Below are positions 26,278 to 34,616 of a stretch of DNA of 64,000 nt, in pieces. Source of the DNA: HXMU1420-13 sp034669965 (GTDB taxonomy: Bacteria > Bacteroidota > Rhodothermia > Balneolales > Balneolaceae); assembly GCA_034669965.1 (NCBI GenBank), contig JAXMOK010000007.1, positions 62,001 through 126,000 on the forward strand, read 5' to 3'. Position 1 is the first letter of the stretch. Every line of letters begins with the position of its first letter. The notes under the pieces are model-generated. The model was not told the origin of the DNA and did no database searches. It saw nothing but the letters and a program-made list of their open reading frames with translations. The position numbers and the translations under genes were made by a program.

Positions 26278-28359
26278 ATGCGGCTAATTTTTACAGTAAT
26301 CTTTTTCTTCTCGTTTCAATCCATTCTTTTTGCACAATTTGAACCTGACACCGTTAAGCGCGAGATCGAGGAAATCGTGGTTGTGGGCTACGAAACCAAT
26401 CGAAATATTCTGGAAACTCCGGTGAGTGTGGCGTTGATAAATCCACAGACCATCACCAGCCTTGATGCTTCGAGTTTATTATTTGGCTTAAACACCGTGG
26501 CCGGAGTTCGGATGGAAGAACGTGCACCGGGCAGTTATCGAATTTCTCTGCGGGGCAGTTCTTTACGATCCCCGTTTGGGATCCGTAATGTGAAAGTTTA
26601 CTGGAATGGTATTCCTTACACCGAGCCTTCAGGTAGTACTTTTCTAAATCTGCTGGATGTGTGGAATATGCAATCGGTGGAAGTGATAAAAGGTCCAGCC
26701 GGCAGTTTGTACGGTGCCGGAAATGGAGGTGTGCTACTAATCGAAAGCACAAAACCGATGCTAAGCGATCAACTCAGCAGTTCTTTTTCGGCGGGTTCGT
26801 ATGGAAGTTATGCTTCGCGTTTGGCATATCACGATGCGCTTGAGAACGGTTCCCTTTCGTTCAAATATGCCACCCAACACACCGACGGCTACCGCAAGCA
26901 GTCTTTTCTTGATCGACGAGTGCTGGAAGTTTCCGGTGATGTGGAATATTCAGAAGGACGATCGATCGTTGCCAATGTGCTGTTTTCTGAATTGAATTAC
27001 GGCATACCCGGCGGATTAAATGCCGATCAATTTGCTACCGATCCAACCCAAGCTCGGCCCGGTAATCCTTTTGCACTCGGCAGTGTGGATGCGAACGCAA
27101 GCATCAAACAAGAAGCACTTCTGTTCGGACTCACTCACAAATATCAAATCACCGATCGACTTTCGAACTCAGCTTCGGCATTTGGTACAATGAGTGATTT
27201 CGAAAATCCTTTCAATCTGGATTATAAAATCGACAGCCGGAAAAGCGGCGGTTTCAGAAGTCTTTACAACTATGATTTCTTTGCGGGTGATAACCCTGCT
27301 CAAATTACTTTTGGAACCGAATATCAGGCATCGAGCTATGCTTCCCGAAACTTCGAAAACGATTCTTCGCAAGTAGGCGCCCTCAATTTTGATGACGTTT
27401 TAAAAGTAAAAAGCACATCGTTTTATTTGTCTTCGCAAGTTGATGTGGGTGACAGCTGGATTATCAATGCCGGTTTTAGCGTGAATTTGCTGCGATACGA
27501 CATCAACCGACTTACAACTAACGTTGACGGCGACACACCTGGAAACACCACCATCGATTTTGATACCCAATTTGTGCCCCGCCTTTCCATCGCCAAAAAA
27601 TTGAGCACTACGGTTACGGCTTTTGGTGGAATCGGATATGGATTTTCGCCACCCACTATCGAAGAAGTACGAACTAACGAAGGAAGTATCAACAGAAATC
27701 TTCAACCGGAAATTGGGGAGAATTTCGAACTTGGTATTCGCGGATATGCTTTTTCCGGGCGATGGGGTTTCGATGCTACCACTTTCTATTATCGCCTCAA
27801 CGATTCTATCGTTCAGCAACAGTCGGAACGAGGAACTGCACTGTTCAGAAATGCGGGAAGTACTCGTCAGTTTGGTCTTGAGTTGAATTCTTCGCTGATT
27901 TTGGTAGACGATCCGATGGGTTTTATTTCCAATCTGGAACTCAAAACTGCCTACACCTTCAATCATTTTCGATTTGATGAATATCTCACTTCCGATGGCG
28001 ACTTCAGCGGCAACCACTTAACCGGAGTTGCACCCAATGTATTGGTGAATACACTTCAACTGCGCCAAAAGAACGGCTTATACTCTATCCTCAGCCATAC
28101 TTTTAATGACGAAATCCCTCTCGAAGATGACAATTCGGTGTATTCTGAATCTTATCAATTGGTACAATTAAAACTGGGCTGGAAGCAACGATTCGCTGAA
28201 AAACTGAATATCGATTTGGGCTGTGGCATCGACAACCTACTCGATGAGCAATACAGTCGCGGCTTTGATATAAATGCTTTCGGTGGGCGATACTACCAAC
28301 CTGCTCCTGATAGAAATTGGTTTATTACACTCAGTATTAATTACGAATTAGGAATATAA
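26278..28359 (+). CDS. TonB-dependent outer-membrane receptor
   Basis: This is a 693-residue barrel receptor. After a signal peptide (cleavage after LFA in SILFAQF) comes a plug domain (about 30-150) with the TonB-box-like IEEIVVVGYE and IKGPAGSLYGAGNGG. A 22-strand-type barrel ends in an aromatic strand (NWFITLSINYELGI). No carboxypeptidase-like N-terminal domain is present, so it is not a SusC type. The substrate (siderophore, vitamin or sugar) is unknown. The start at 26278 (ATG) is preferred over the in-frame TTG at 26269. Its stop codon lies within a perfect inverted repeat. Confidence 0.94.
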   Translation: MRLIFTVIFFFSFQSILFAQFEPDTVKREIEEIVVVGYETNRNILETPVSVALINPQTITSLDASSLLFGLNTVAGVRMEERAPGSYRISLRGSSLRSPFGIRNVKVYWNGIPYTEPSGSTFLNLLDVWNMQSVEVIKGPAGSLYGAGNGGVLLIESTKPMLSDQLSSSFSAGSYGSYASRLAYHDALENGSLSFKYATQHTDGYRKQSFLDRRVLEVSGDVEYSEGRSIVANVLFSELNYGIPGGLNADQFATDPTQARPGNPFALGSVDANASIKQEALLFGLTHKYQITDRLSNSASAFGTMSDFENPFNLDYKIDSRKSGGFRSLYNYDFFAGDNPAQITFGTEYQASSYASRNFENDSSQVGALNFDDVLKVKSTSFYLSSQVDVGDSWIINAGFSVNLLRYDINRLTTNVDGDTPGNTTIDFDTQFVPRLSIAKKLSTTVTAFGGIGYGFSPPTIEEVRTNEGSINRNLQPEIGENFELGIRGYAFSGRWGFDATTFYYRLNDSIVQQQSERGTALFRNAGSTRQFGLELNSSLILVDDPMGFISNLELKTAYTFNHFRFDEYLTSDGDFSGNHLTGVAPNVLVNTLQLRQKNGLYSILSHTFNDEIPLEDDNSVYSESYQLVQLKLGWKQRFAEKLNIDLGCGIDNLLDEQYSRGFDINAFGGRYYQPAPDRNWFITLSINYELGI

Positions 28360-28414
28360 AATTAGGAATACTCTGGGTGATGAAAGCCTATTCCTAATTT
28401 TATATTCCTAATTC
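28345..28414. repeat. Perfect 26-bp inverted repeat (arms 28345-28370 and 28389-28414)
   Basis: Left arm and right arm are exact reverse complements; the loop is 18 bases (28371-28388). The left arm covers the last four sense codons and the stop of the TonB-receptor gene. The arm itself is two copies of GAATTAGGAATA-like words, which recur elsewhere (35674, 37352, 51771). Possible transcription terminator, but no T-tract. Confidence 0.9.
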
Positions 28415-28593
28415 TTATTGGTGGATTCCGACGATTAGTCGGGAGACGGAGGATGTTCGATGCCAAGTAAAGAGCACTTTCACCTCCATTCTTAATTGAA
28501 TAATTCTGAATTGATAATTGCAGCCTATCAAATTCGGAACAAAATTCTCTCAATCGCCTATCAATAGTCAAATACTAATTAAAATTGAACATT

Positions 28594-29025
28594 ATGTTTA
28601 GATCATTGATAACAAACACCACTTTAGGATTAATCCTCATTTTTACTGCCTGTAGCAACGAATCGCAGCAGAATATGAACGACCGCGTGGATGCCGCTCA
28701 GGATAAAGTTGAGAACGTAAGAAACGACATCAGCGAGAGTAGAGAAGAGTTTATTGATAATGCTGAAGACGAATTGGAAGAAGTTCGCGAAGAGCTTGCT
28801 GAGATCGAAAGCAATATCAAAGATGAATCCGAAGATATGACCGAAGAAACCAAGGAAGCTTGGGAAGATCTTACGAACCAACGTACAGAGCTTGAACGTG
28901 AAATCGACGAGTTAAAGGATGCTACCGAAGAAAATTGGGAAGAAGCAGCTGAAGCTATTGACGAATCGTTGGATAACTTCGCTGACAACGTAGAAGATTT
29001 CGCCGATGAATTAGGGATTGGATAA
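28594..29025 (+). CDS. Small coiled-coil lipoprotein
   Basis: This is a 143-residue protein. A lipoprotein signal (LGLILIFTACS) gives a diacylated N-terminal Cys. The rest is highly charged and acidic with no Gly or Pro until the end, and heptad-like patterns (about residues 30-125, for example EELAEIESNIKDESEDM) suggest a long helix or coiled coil, like Lpp-type or periplasmic adaptor proteins. I do not recognise the family. The start at 28594 (ATG) is preferred to the TTG at 28585, which would sit outside the signal peptide. Confidence 0.75.
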   Translation: MFRSLITNTTLGLILIFTACSNESQQNMNDRVDAAQDKVENVRNDISESREEFIDNAEDELEEVREELAEIESNIKDESEDMTEETKEAWEDLTNQRTELEREIDELKDATEENWEEAAEAIDESLDNFADNVEDFADELGIG

Positions 29026-29114
29026 TCAACACTCAATCTTCAATTTTCAATTTTCAATTAAGAATGATCAATGAGGCACTTTCCTTAATTGACTCATTCT
29101 TAATTGATCATTGA

Positions 29115-32100
29115 TTAAAACTTCCTCGCCAACACCACCGTCTCTTTAAACGTGCGATCTTTACCGGAAGCCGAATCATAAGCTTCGAACAACACGATGT
29201 AAATGCCCACCCTGTTTTTGGTTCGATCATCCGTTAGCCCATCCCAAATCATCGAGCCTTCAAATCCCGCCTGATAATTGTTCACCAACTCCCGAACTTC
29301 GCGACCGTAACGATCAAAAATCCGAACTCGAAGTAGATAATCTGGGGCGTCTAAACGATAATTGATGAAGAGATTATCTTCGAAGCCATCTTCATCGGGA
29401 GAGAAGGGATTGGGCGAAAAGGTAATTCCATTTTCATCCGGAGCCGCACCCGATTCCTGGTAAATGCTGTTTTCCATCAATGGCGTGCCGCCGGTTACGT
29501 GGGTACTCGACGACCAATTGCTGGCGTCATTACTCGGCCCGTTCGGGTCGATGCGTTCCAGCGCAACTCCTCGCGTATCAAAAATGTTGGGGTTTTGCCA
29601 ACTTTCGTCAAAATACACCGAGTCGATAGTCGCTCCCGTGCTATCTGCCAAGAAAACGGCATCATCCGACGAAGCCAAGCTCAAACTCGATCGGTCGGCA
29701 CGTAGTATGGATTGTTCATCAGTGCCTTCCAAATCAAAAAATCGAGCGGTTTTACTATCCTCAAAGTCAGAAGCTTCGTCTTCGGCATTCATCAGCACAA
29801 ATTTGTTGGGAGCAATCCATTTAAATCGCGTAGAGACAGGAATTATAGCCCTGATCTCGCCCTCTTCATCCGGTGCGTCATGAATGAACACTCCTTCGAG
29901 CGATACCGCTTTTTCCGATCGGTTATACAATTCGATGTATTCACTTTGATCGGGCAGATTGTCTTCGTTATCGGCGAGTGGGTTGTAAAGGATTTCGTTG
30001 ATGATTACATCGCCGGGTAGAAGTTTATCTGCAACCTGACCGGTAATCGTGTTTGCTACATTTCCTTTAAAGTCGGTGATGTTTGAAACGGACACTGAAG
30101 CGATGGCCATTGTGCTTACCTTACTGGGATTCGTCTGCTCAATCAACAACGAAATTTCTGATCCTACAAAATCCTGTTGATCATCCAGATTAACCAATGA
30201 TCCATTTACTGTTATCTCGGTATTGGAATTAAAACGCACTACTTCTGAAAACGCAACGAAGAGATCTGAATCATTCAATGAGCTAAATACGATTTCCGGT
30301 GGAGAATTATCCTCTTCAAAAACGGTGCTCATTAGTCCGGCAGACGTGCCCGACTCTGATGTAGAACTCGCCCAATTAGACGCATCGAATGATGCTGCTA
30401 CTGGATCTATGCGCTCTAAAGAAATACCGGGTGCATCCCCTCCCCATTCCGATCGATAAAACAAACTGTCGATGGTGATTCCATGCCGGTTTCTCAGAAT
30501 CAGCTCGTCACCATCGTCGTTGAGTGATGGAAAACCGGCCAAATATGTTCCATTATCCAGACTTTGTGCAAAGTCTTCCTGATCGGTGAGTACCAAATAT
30601 TCTCGGGCACTTAGAATGGTGTTCGCAGGAATTTGAACGCTGGAACCGGCATCCGCAAAGGTCCAATCGCTCAGATCGAAATTGGAATCGGTAGGATTAT
30701 AAAGCTCCACAAATTCCGGTGAAGCGGCATCGGCTCGACGATAAAGAATTTCGTTGAAGACCACGCTTAACGGTGCCGCTTCACCGACTTCCACGTAGGT
30801 CAGGCTCAACATTTGCTCATTCTGAATGTTGCCAAATAAATCGCTCAAATTTCGAAGTTGAAGTTCTATGGTTTGGCCATCTTCAAATTGATTGTTATAA
30901 CCAATTCGAACTGTATCTCCCAGGTGTGCTGCTTCGACAGCATTGGAATTATAATTTTCGGGATTTGATGCAGATTCGCCAAAAAGACGCTCATCAAAAA
31001 CTAACTGAATGTGTGTATTTGAAACAAAACTAGCTTCCACTGCTATCGGGGGCTGAGTGTCCGGGGCAATTTCATTGGGCGATCCCGGAGTACCGAGGTT
31101 TAACGACGGGCTGTCTCCCCAATTTTCATTATAAATTCCTGATACCTCTACCGAACGACGTTCCAATGTCACCTCTTCCCCTCCCCAAGTACTGGCATAG
31201 GTGAGAGAATCCATCAAGACACCATCCGCATTTCGAAGCACCAGCTCGTCGGTTGTATTGTTTAGCGCAGGAAAACCGGGGACATCCAGCAGTTTGATTC
31301 CTCCAAAATTATCGAAAATGGTAGAATCCGGTGCGAGGACGGCATACTCACCGGCTTTGAGGAAAAACTGTTGGTCAGTTATTCGCTTTCGATTGCCGGA
31401 ATTGTCGTTGAAGGTCCACCCTTGAAGGTCGAAATTTTTGTTAGTTGGATTGTAGATTTCCACGAATTCTGAAAATCCCTCAGGAGCATCGTAGGCAAAT
31501 TCCGTGATTTTTACTTCGCCTTCAGTAGCATCAGAGGTTACCACATATTCAAATTCGATGGCAATTCGATCATTTGTATTCCCGAAAAAATCGGTTTGAT
31601 TGAAAACCTCAAGTAAGTTCAACTCAAAAAATGGGTTCTCAAAAGAAAGTCGAATGGTTTCCGGTTCTGCAAACTCAACTTCTGTAGGACGAATTATTAT
31701 CGGAGAAGCTGAAAGCGGATTCGTTAATCCGAAATTCTGAATATTTGTGGCAGATGAATCCTGCAATCCTTCATCAAAGATTAATTGAATGGAGAAATCG
31801 TTAAGGATTTTGTAACCAGAAATAGCGGGCGGGGCTGTATCCGGTTCGATGTCGTTTTCCTGCCCCGGTGAGCCACCTAAGTTGTTGGGTGAATCACCCC
31901 AGTTCGCCGGAATGGCTGCTGAAACCGCTAAACTCCGTCGTTCGAGAGCTACATCCACACCGCCCCAGGCTGTAGTGTATTCGAGGGAATCGACTAAAGC
32001 ACCAGATCCATCGTAAAGGCGAATCTGATCGGAAGTGTTGTTTAGTGCGGGTAGCGAGACATCCACCGAAAACATCTCACCAAAAGTGGTTTCCAATGCT

Positions 32101-33254
32101 TCGGGATTGGAAGAAATCACCAAAAATGTATCTGGAAATAGCACATAGTCAGCATCCGAAATAGCAGTGAGCGTTGAATTATCGCCAACTTGCCAATCTT
32201 TTAAATTCAGGACTTTCCCGCTCTGGTTTACGATTTCGATGTATTCGGGCAAACCTGATCCGGGCGGTGGATCCTTCATAAACTCGTTGATTAGCACATC
32301 ACCGGCTTCTAAGCCCTCGAAGCGGAAGAAAGTGAGCGTTGTGTCGGTAAGCACAGTATCGTTATTTGCAGAACGGATTCCTGAAACACGAAGCTGATTG
32401 GCTCCACCGGGAAAAGCATCTCCAAAACCAATATGAATTTGATTAGGAGCTATTTCAGATAATTCGTTGGGATTGATCGCTTCATTCAGCAAAAAATCAC
32501 CGGTTTGCACAGTGCTGAAATCAATATCGCGATTAAAAGTCAGATCAAGTTCAGAGTCGGAATGCTGCTCAAGCACTTCAATTTCGAGCGGTGCAATTTC
32601 AACAGCCGGCTCTTCGATTTTAAAATCGAAGTAGAAGTCATCGGTTCGACTGGATGTATAGCTCACTTTCACGCCCAAAAAGGAAGCATTCGAATAGGTG
32701 TTATCGGTTGCGGAATTTCCTACGTTTTTGAGTTCGCCTAAATACCCTTCGCCAACTTCCAAGCTCCAGTTTGCGGCAGCATCCCGACTTACTTTTATCC
32801 GATAAGAACCACCGGCCTCAAACAAGGTGGTATCTGAAAGCACAACAGCGCCTTCGCTTCCTGCATCGTAACGAATCAATCGAAATACATCGTCGCCGGT
32901 TTCGCCGATTCTAACTCCGTACCCATTAAATGCAGCGGATAGATCAGCATTATCGCTCATTAAAATCACTTCGGCTTTATTCGATCCTGATGGAGCAGTA
33001 CCATCAATCCGAATAAAAAACTCCCAAAACCCTTCAATTTCAGTTGATGTTGTGCTTAGATAACTGGTGGCAGCTTGGTTATCATTGAGTCTCAGTACAG
33101 AATTCCCGGCTAGATCAAATATTACGAAGTTGGAATCGGCACCCGACCAACTTGGATCAGTAGTAAAATCCCCATCAGAAAAATTGTCTTCGAAAATCTG
33201 TCCCTGTGCTGTTCCCCCGAACATGAGCATCATTAAAAATACTAATCGTGCCAT
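29115..33254 (-). CDS. Large surface protein with four lamin-tail domains and a secretion-type C-terminal domain
   Basis: This 1379-residue secreted protein has a signal peptide (ends about TAQGQ, residue 19). A jelly-roll or concanavalin-like N-terminal part (about 25-215) is followed by four lamin-tail repeats starting near residues 317, 578, 830 and 1080 (GDVLINEFM, VKITEFAYD, VVFNEILY, DVIINEILY). The C-terminal about 100 residues (SPNPFSPDEDG at about 1276, then FDRYGREVRELVNN and WDGLTDDRTKNRVGIYIV) resemble the FlgD-Ig/gliding C-terminal domain used by Bacteroidota secretion. The repeats alternate with beta-rich linkers. It probably binds surfaces or DNA-like polymers; function is inference. 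A structured leader sits upstream. Confidence 0.88.
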   Translation of the reverse strand: MARLVFLMMLMFGGTAQGQIFEDNFSDGDFTTDPSWSGADSNFVIFDLAGNSVLRLNDNQAATSYLSTTSTEIEGFWEFFIRIDGTAPSGSNKAEVILMSDNADLSAAFNGYGVRIGETGDDVFRLIRYDAGSEGAVVLSDTTLFEAGGSYRIKVSRDAAANWSLEVGEGYLGELKNVGNSATDNTYSNASFLGVKVSYTSSRTDDFYFDFKIEEPAVEIAPLEIEVLEQHSDSELDLTFNRDIDFSTVQTGDFLLNEAINPNELSEIAPNQIHIGFGDAFPGGANQLRVSGIRSANNDTVLTDTTLTFFRFEGLEAGDVLINEFMKDPPPGSGLPEYIEIVNQSGKVLNLKDWQVGDNSTLTAISDADYVLFPDTFLVISSNPEALETTFGEMFSVDVSLPALNNTSDQIRLYDGSGALVDSLEYTTAWGGVDVALERRSLAVSAAIPANWGDSPNNLGGSPGQENDIEPDTAPPAISGYKILNDFSIQLIFDEGLQDSSATNIQNFGLTNPLSASPIIIRPTEVEFAEPETIRLSFENPFFELNLLEVFNQTDFFGNTNDRIAIEFEYVVTSDATEGEVKITEFAYDAPEGFSEFVEIYNPTNKNFDLQGWTFNDNSGNRKRITDQQFFLKAGEYAVLAPDSTIFDNFGGIKLLDVPGFPALNNTTDELVLRNADGVLMDSLTYASTWGGEEVTLERRSVEVSGIYNENWGDSPSLNLGTPGSPNEIAPDTQPPIAVEASFVSNTHIQLVFDERLFGESASNPENYNSNAVEAAHLGDTVRIGYNNQFEDGQTIELQLRNLSDLFGNIQNEQMLSLTYVEVGEAAPLSVVFNEILYRRADAASPEFVELYNPTDSNFDLSDWTFADAGSSVQIPANTILSAREYLVLTDQEDFAQSLDNGTYLAGFPSLNDDGDELILRNRHGITIDSLFYRSEWGGDAPGISLERIDPVAASFDASNWASSTSESGTSAGLMSTVFEEDNSPPEIVFSSLNDSDLFVAFSEVVRFNSNTEITVNGSLVNLDDQQDFVGSEISLLIEQTNPSKVSTMAIASVSVSNITDFKGNVANTITGQVADKLLPGDVIINEILYNPLADNEDNLPDQSEYIELYNRSEKAVSLEGVFIHDAPDEEGEIRAIIPVSTRFKWIAPNKFVLMNAEDEASDFEDSKTARFFDLEGTDEQSILRADRSSLSLASSDDAVFLADSTGATIDSVYFDESWQNPNIFDTRGVALERIDPNGPSNDASNWSSSTHVTGGTPLMENSIYQESGAAPDENGITFSPNPFSPDEDGFEDNLFINYRLDAPDYLLRVRIFDRYGREVRELVNNYQAGFEGSMIWDGLTDDRTKNRVGIYIVLFEAYDSASGKDRTFKETVVLARKF

Positions 33255-33320
33255 AACAGAGAATAGCTTGTTACACGAACCAAATCAATTCAAACTTAGC
33301 TTGCTAACAAAAACTTTAAA

Positions 33321-33480
33321 CAAAAAAAAGGGCAAAAGGATGTTCCACCTTTTACCCATGGAAGGACATTGGGAGCTTCTCGTCTCCCAAATAATGATTG
33401 TCGTCTCTATGCTGTTAAGTGAGATCATTTCCAGAAGAACTCCTTACAGATTTTTCGTACTTTTTTTGTGGAAATTTAAA
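33321..33480 (-). ncRNA. Candidate structured leader or small RNA with intrinsic terminator
   Basis: On the minus strand three consecutive stem-loops can be drawn: AATGATCTC with GAG and ATCATT (33393-33429), TTGGGAG/CTCCCAA (33369-33375 with 33384-33390), and the terminator hairpin GGGCAAAAGG/CCTTTTACCC (33330-33339 with 33348-33357) followed by eight T residues (33322-33329). It lies 68 bases upstream of the lamin-tail start on the same strand. No match to a known riboswitch class was recognised. It could be an attenuator of the lamin-tail gene or an independent sRNA. Confidence 0.45.
33322..33357 (-). terminator. Strong intrinsic terminator upstream of the lamin-tail gene
   Basis: The 10-base arms pair with one mismatch, the loop is 8 bases, and an eight-T run follows on the minus strand. 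The only upstream transcript in this orientation would start within 33360-33515. Confidence 0.75.
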
Positions 33481-33514
33481 TCAGCGCTAACTCACTAATT
33501 ATCAGGACTTAAAT

Positions 33515-33901
33515 ATGCGTGCACTTCCTTTTTACGACGACGAACAGAACGGCGGCTTTATGATGCTGGAAGGAATTCTGCGCGTGGAGAAGGGGAAACT
33601 CCACTTCGAATTTCACAAAAAAGACACCCTCATAGAAATGGTGAAGTCCGGTGTTAAGACGGCCGAGATTGATTTGATGGACATCGACCTCATTGAATAC
33701 AAGAAAAAGTTGTTCGGTGCGCGATTGATTGTCCACGCAAAACGCGCAACTGTGTTCGAGGATTTTCCCGGCAATGATCTCACCACTCGCACCCTGAAGG
33801 TGAAGCGCAAACATCGCGACATCGCGGCCAATATTGCATCGAATGTGAATCTCCACCTATCGGAGCAAAAGCTGAAAGAATTGGACGGAGAAACTGAATG
33901 A
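33515..33901 (+). CDS. Small protein of unknown family, tandem paralog 1
   Basis: This 128-residue soluble protein has no signal or membrane helix. It is clearly related to the next gene: both share a GIL-[IV]xxxxLxFE[FY]xxxDTL-like N-terminal strand, a [YF]KKxLF core, xTVFxDxxPG, and a C-terminal helix with basic residues. The pattern suggests a PH-like or other small beta-barrel fold; that is only a guess. The stop overlaps the next ATG (ATGA). I do not recognise the family. Confidence 0.7.
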   Translation: MRALPFYDDEQNGGFMMLEGILRVEKGKLHFEFHKKDTLIEMVKSGVKTAEIDLMDIDLIEYKKKLFGARLIVHAKRATVFEDFPGNDLTTRTLKVKRKHRDIAANIASNVNLHLSEQKLKELDGETE

Positions 33902-34269
33902 GTTTCGCTTTTCATTACGATTTGGATTCGACTTCCGGCAATGATCCGTACAAAATTGTTAAGGGAATTTTGAGCATCGACGAAGAGGAGCTGCTTTTTG
34001 AGTACAAACTCTACGATCAAACGCTGACTTCCATTTCAACTCTTAACAAGTATTCGATTAATGTGGATTTACTGAAATCCATTCGTTTTAAGAAAACCCT
34101 TTTTAATAATTACGTGATTATCGAAACCGATTCGACTGTTTTTTTGGATCCTCTTCCCGGAAGTTCAAATGGAACTATCAACCTGAAAATTGATCGAGAA
34201 CATAAGAATCAGGCAGAGGACTTTTGCTCTAAGATTAATGTGGCCCTGGAGAGAAGAAGTGAGCGGTGA
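33898..34269 (+). CDS. Small protein of unknown family, tandem paralog 2
   Basis: A 123-residue relative of the preceding gene (see shared strand and TVFLDPLPG motif at about 80-88). The last codons run into a GTGAGCG microsatellite: the final residues SER and the stop are supplied by repeat units. Translation is coupled to the first gene by a 4-base ATGA overlap. Confidence 0.7.
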   Translation: MSFAFHYDLDSTSGNDPYKIVKGILSIDEEELLFEYKLYDQTLTSISTLNKYSINVDLLKSIRFKKTLFNNYVIIETDSTVFLDPLPGSSNGTINLKIDREHKNQAEDFCSKINVALERRSER

Positions 34270-34313
34270 GCGGTGAGCGGTGAGCGGTGAGCGGTGAGCG
34301 GTGAGCGGTGAGC
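34259..34313 (+). repeat. Heptamer tandem repeat GTGAGCG, 7 perfect copies plus part
   Basis: Seven exact 7-base units run from 34259 to 34307 and a nearly complete eighth follows. The unit length is not a multiple of 3, but because the paralog-2 stop codon lies in the second unit, changes in copy number would not shift the gene. Confidence 0.95.
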
Positions 34314-34616
34314 AACTTACTTTTTTGTCATTCCGAACGAAGTGAGGAATCTAAAAATCTGAATTGAATCCTATGCAATATTTTTACTCACTTTTGTGTG
34401 GACAAAAGTGACAAAAACCACCACCACTGATTTGCTCCGGGCCGAAATTAGCCGCATCAGACAAAACATCGATTGTCGCTAATCGCGACCGATGTTTCGC
34501 TTTTCTGATCCTGTGCTAAATTTCATCAATTCCCGCACAACTCAGAGTGTGGAATACTTGGTTGCTCGTTACAAAGTCTTCTCCCCTAATTTTAGGAGAG
34601 ACAGAGAGGGGTATAA
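34270..34616. other. Intergenic repeat cluster, no gene
   Basis: Contains the heptamer array, a TGTCATTCCGAACGAAGTGAGGAATCT word typical of Bacteroidota intergenic repeats (about 34326-34351), and copy A of a 170-bp dispersed element. No ORF is supported. Confidence 0.7.
34383..34552 (+). repeat. 170-bp dispersed element, copy A
   Basis: Aligns without gaps to the reverse complement of 51870-52039 with 10 mismatches (about 94% identity by direct reading). It has two internal stem-loops: TCACTTTTGT/ACAAAAGTGA near the left end and AAACATCG...CGATGTTT around a GTCGC/GCGAC stem in the middle. Confidence 0.93.

Noticed and set aside
27400..28017. 205-codon frame antisense to the TonB receptor
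   Set aside because: It lies wholly within a well-supported gene and lacks domain features.
33067..33498. 143-codon frame over the lamin-tail start and leader
   Set aside because: It crosses the terminator and overlaps a strong gene; no start site.
34259..34313. Possible CRISPR array
   Set aside because: Units are 7 bases, without spacers; it is a microsatellite.
34383..34552. Integron attC-like site
   Set aside because: No R'/R'' core (GTTRRRY/RYYYAAC) and no integrase; treated as a dispersed element.
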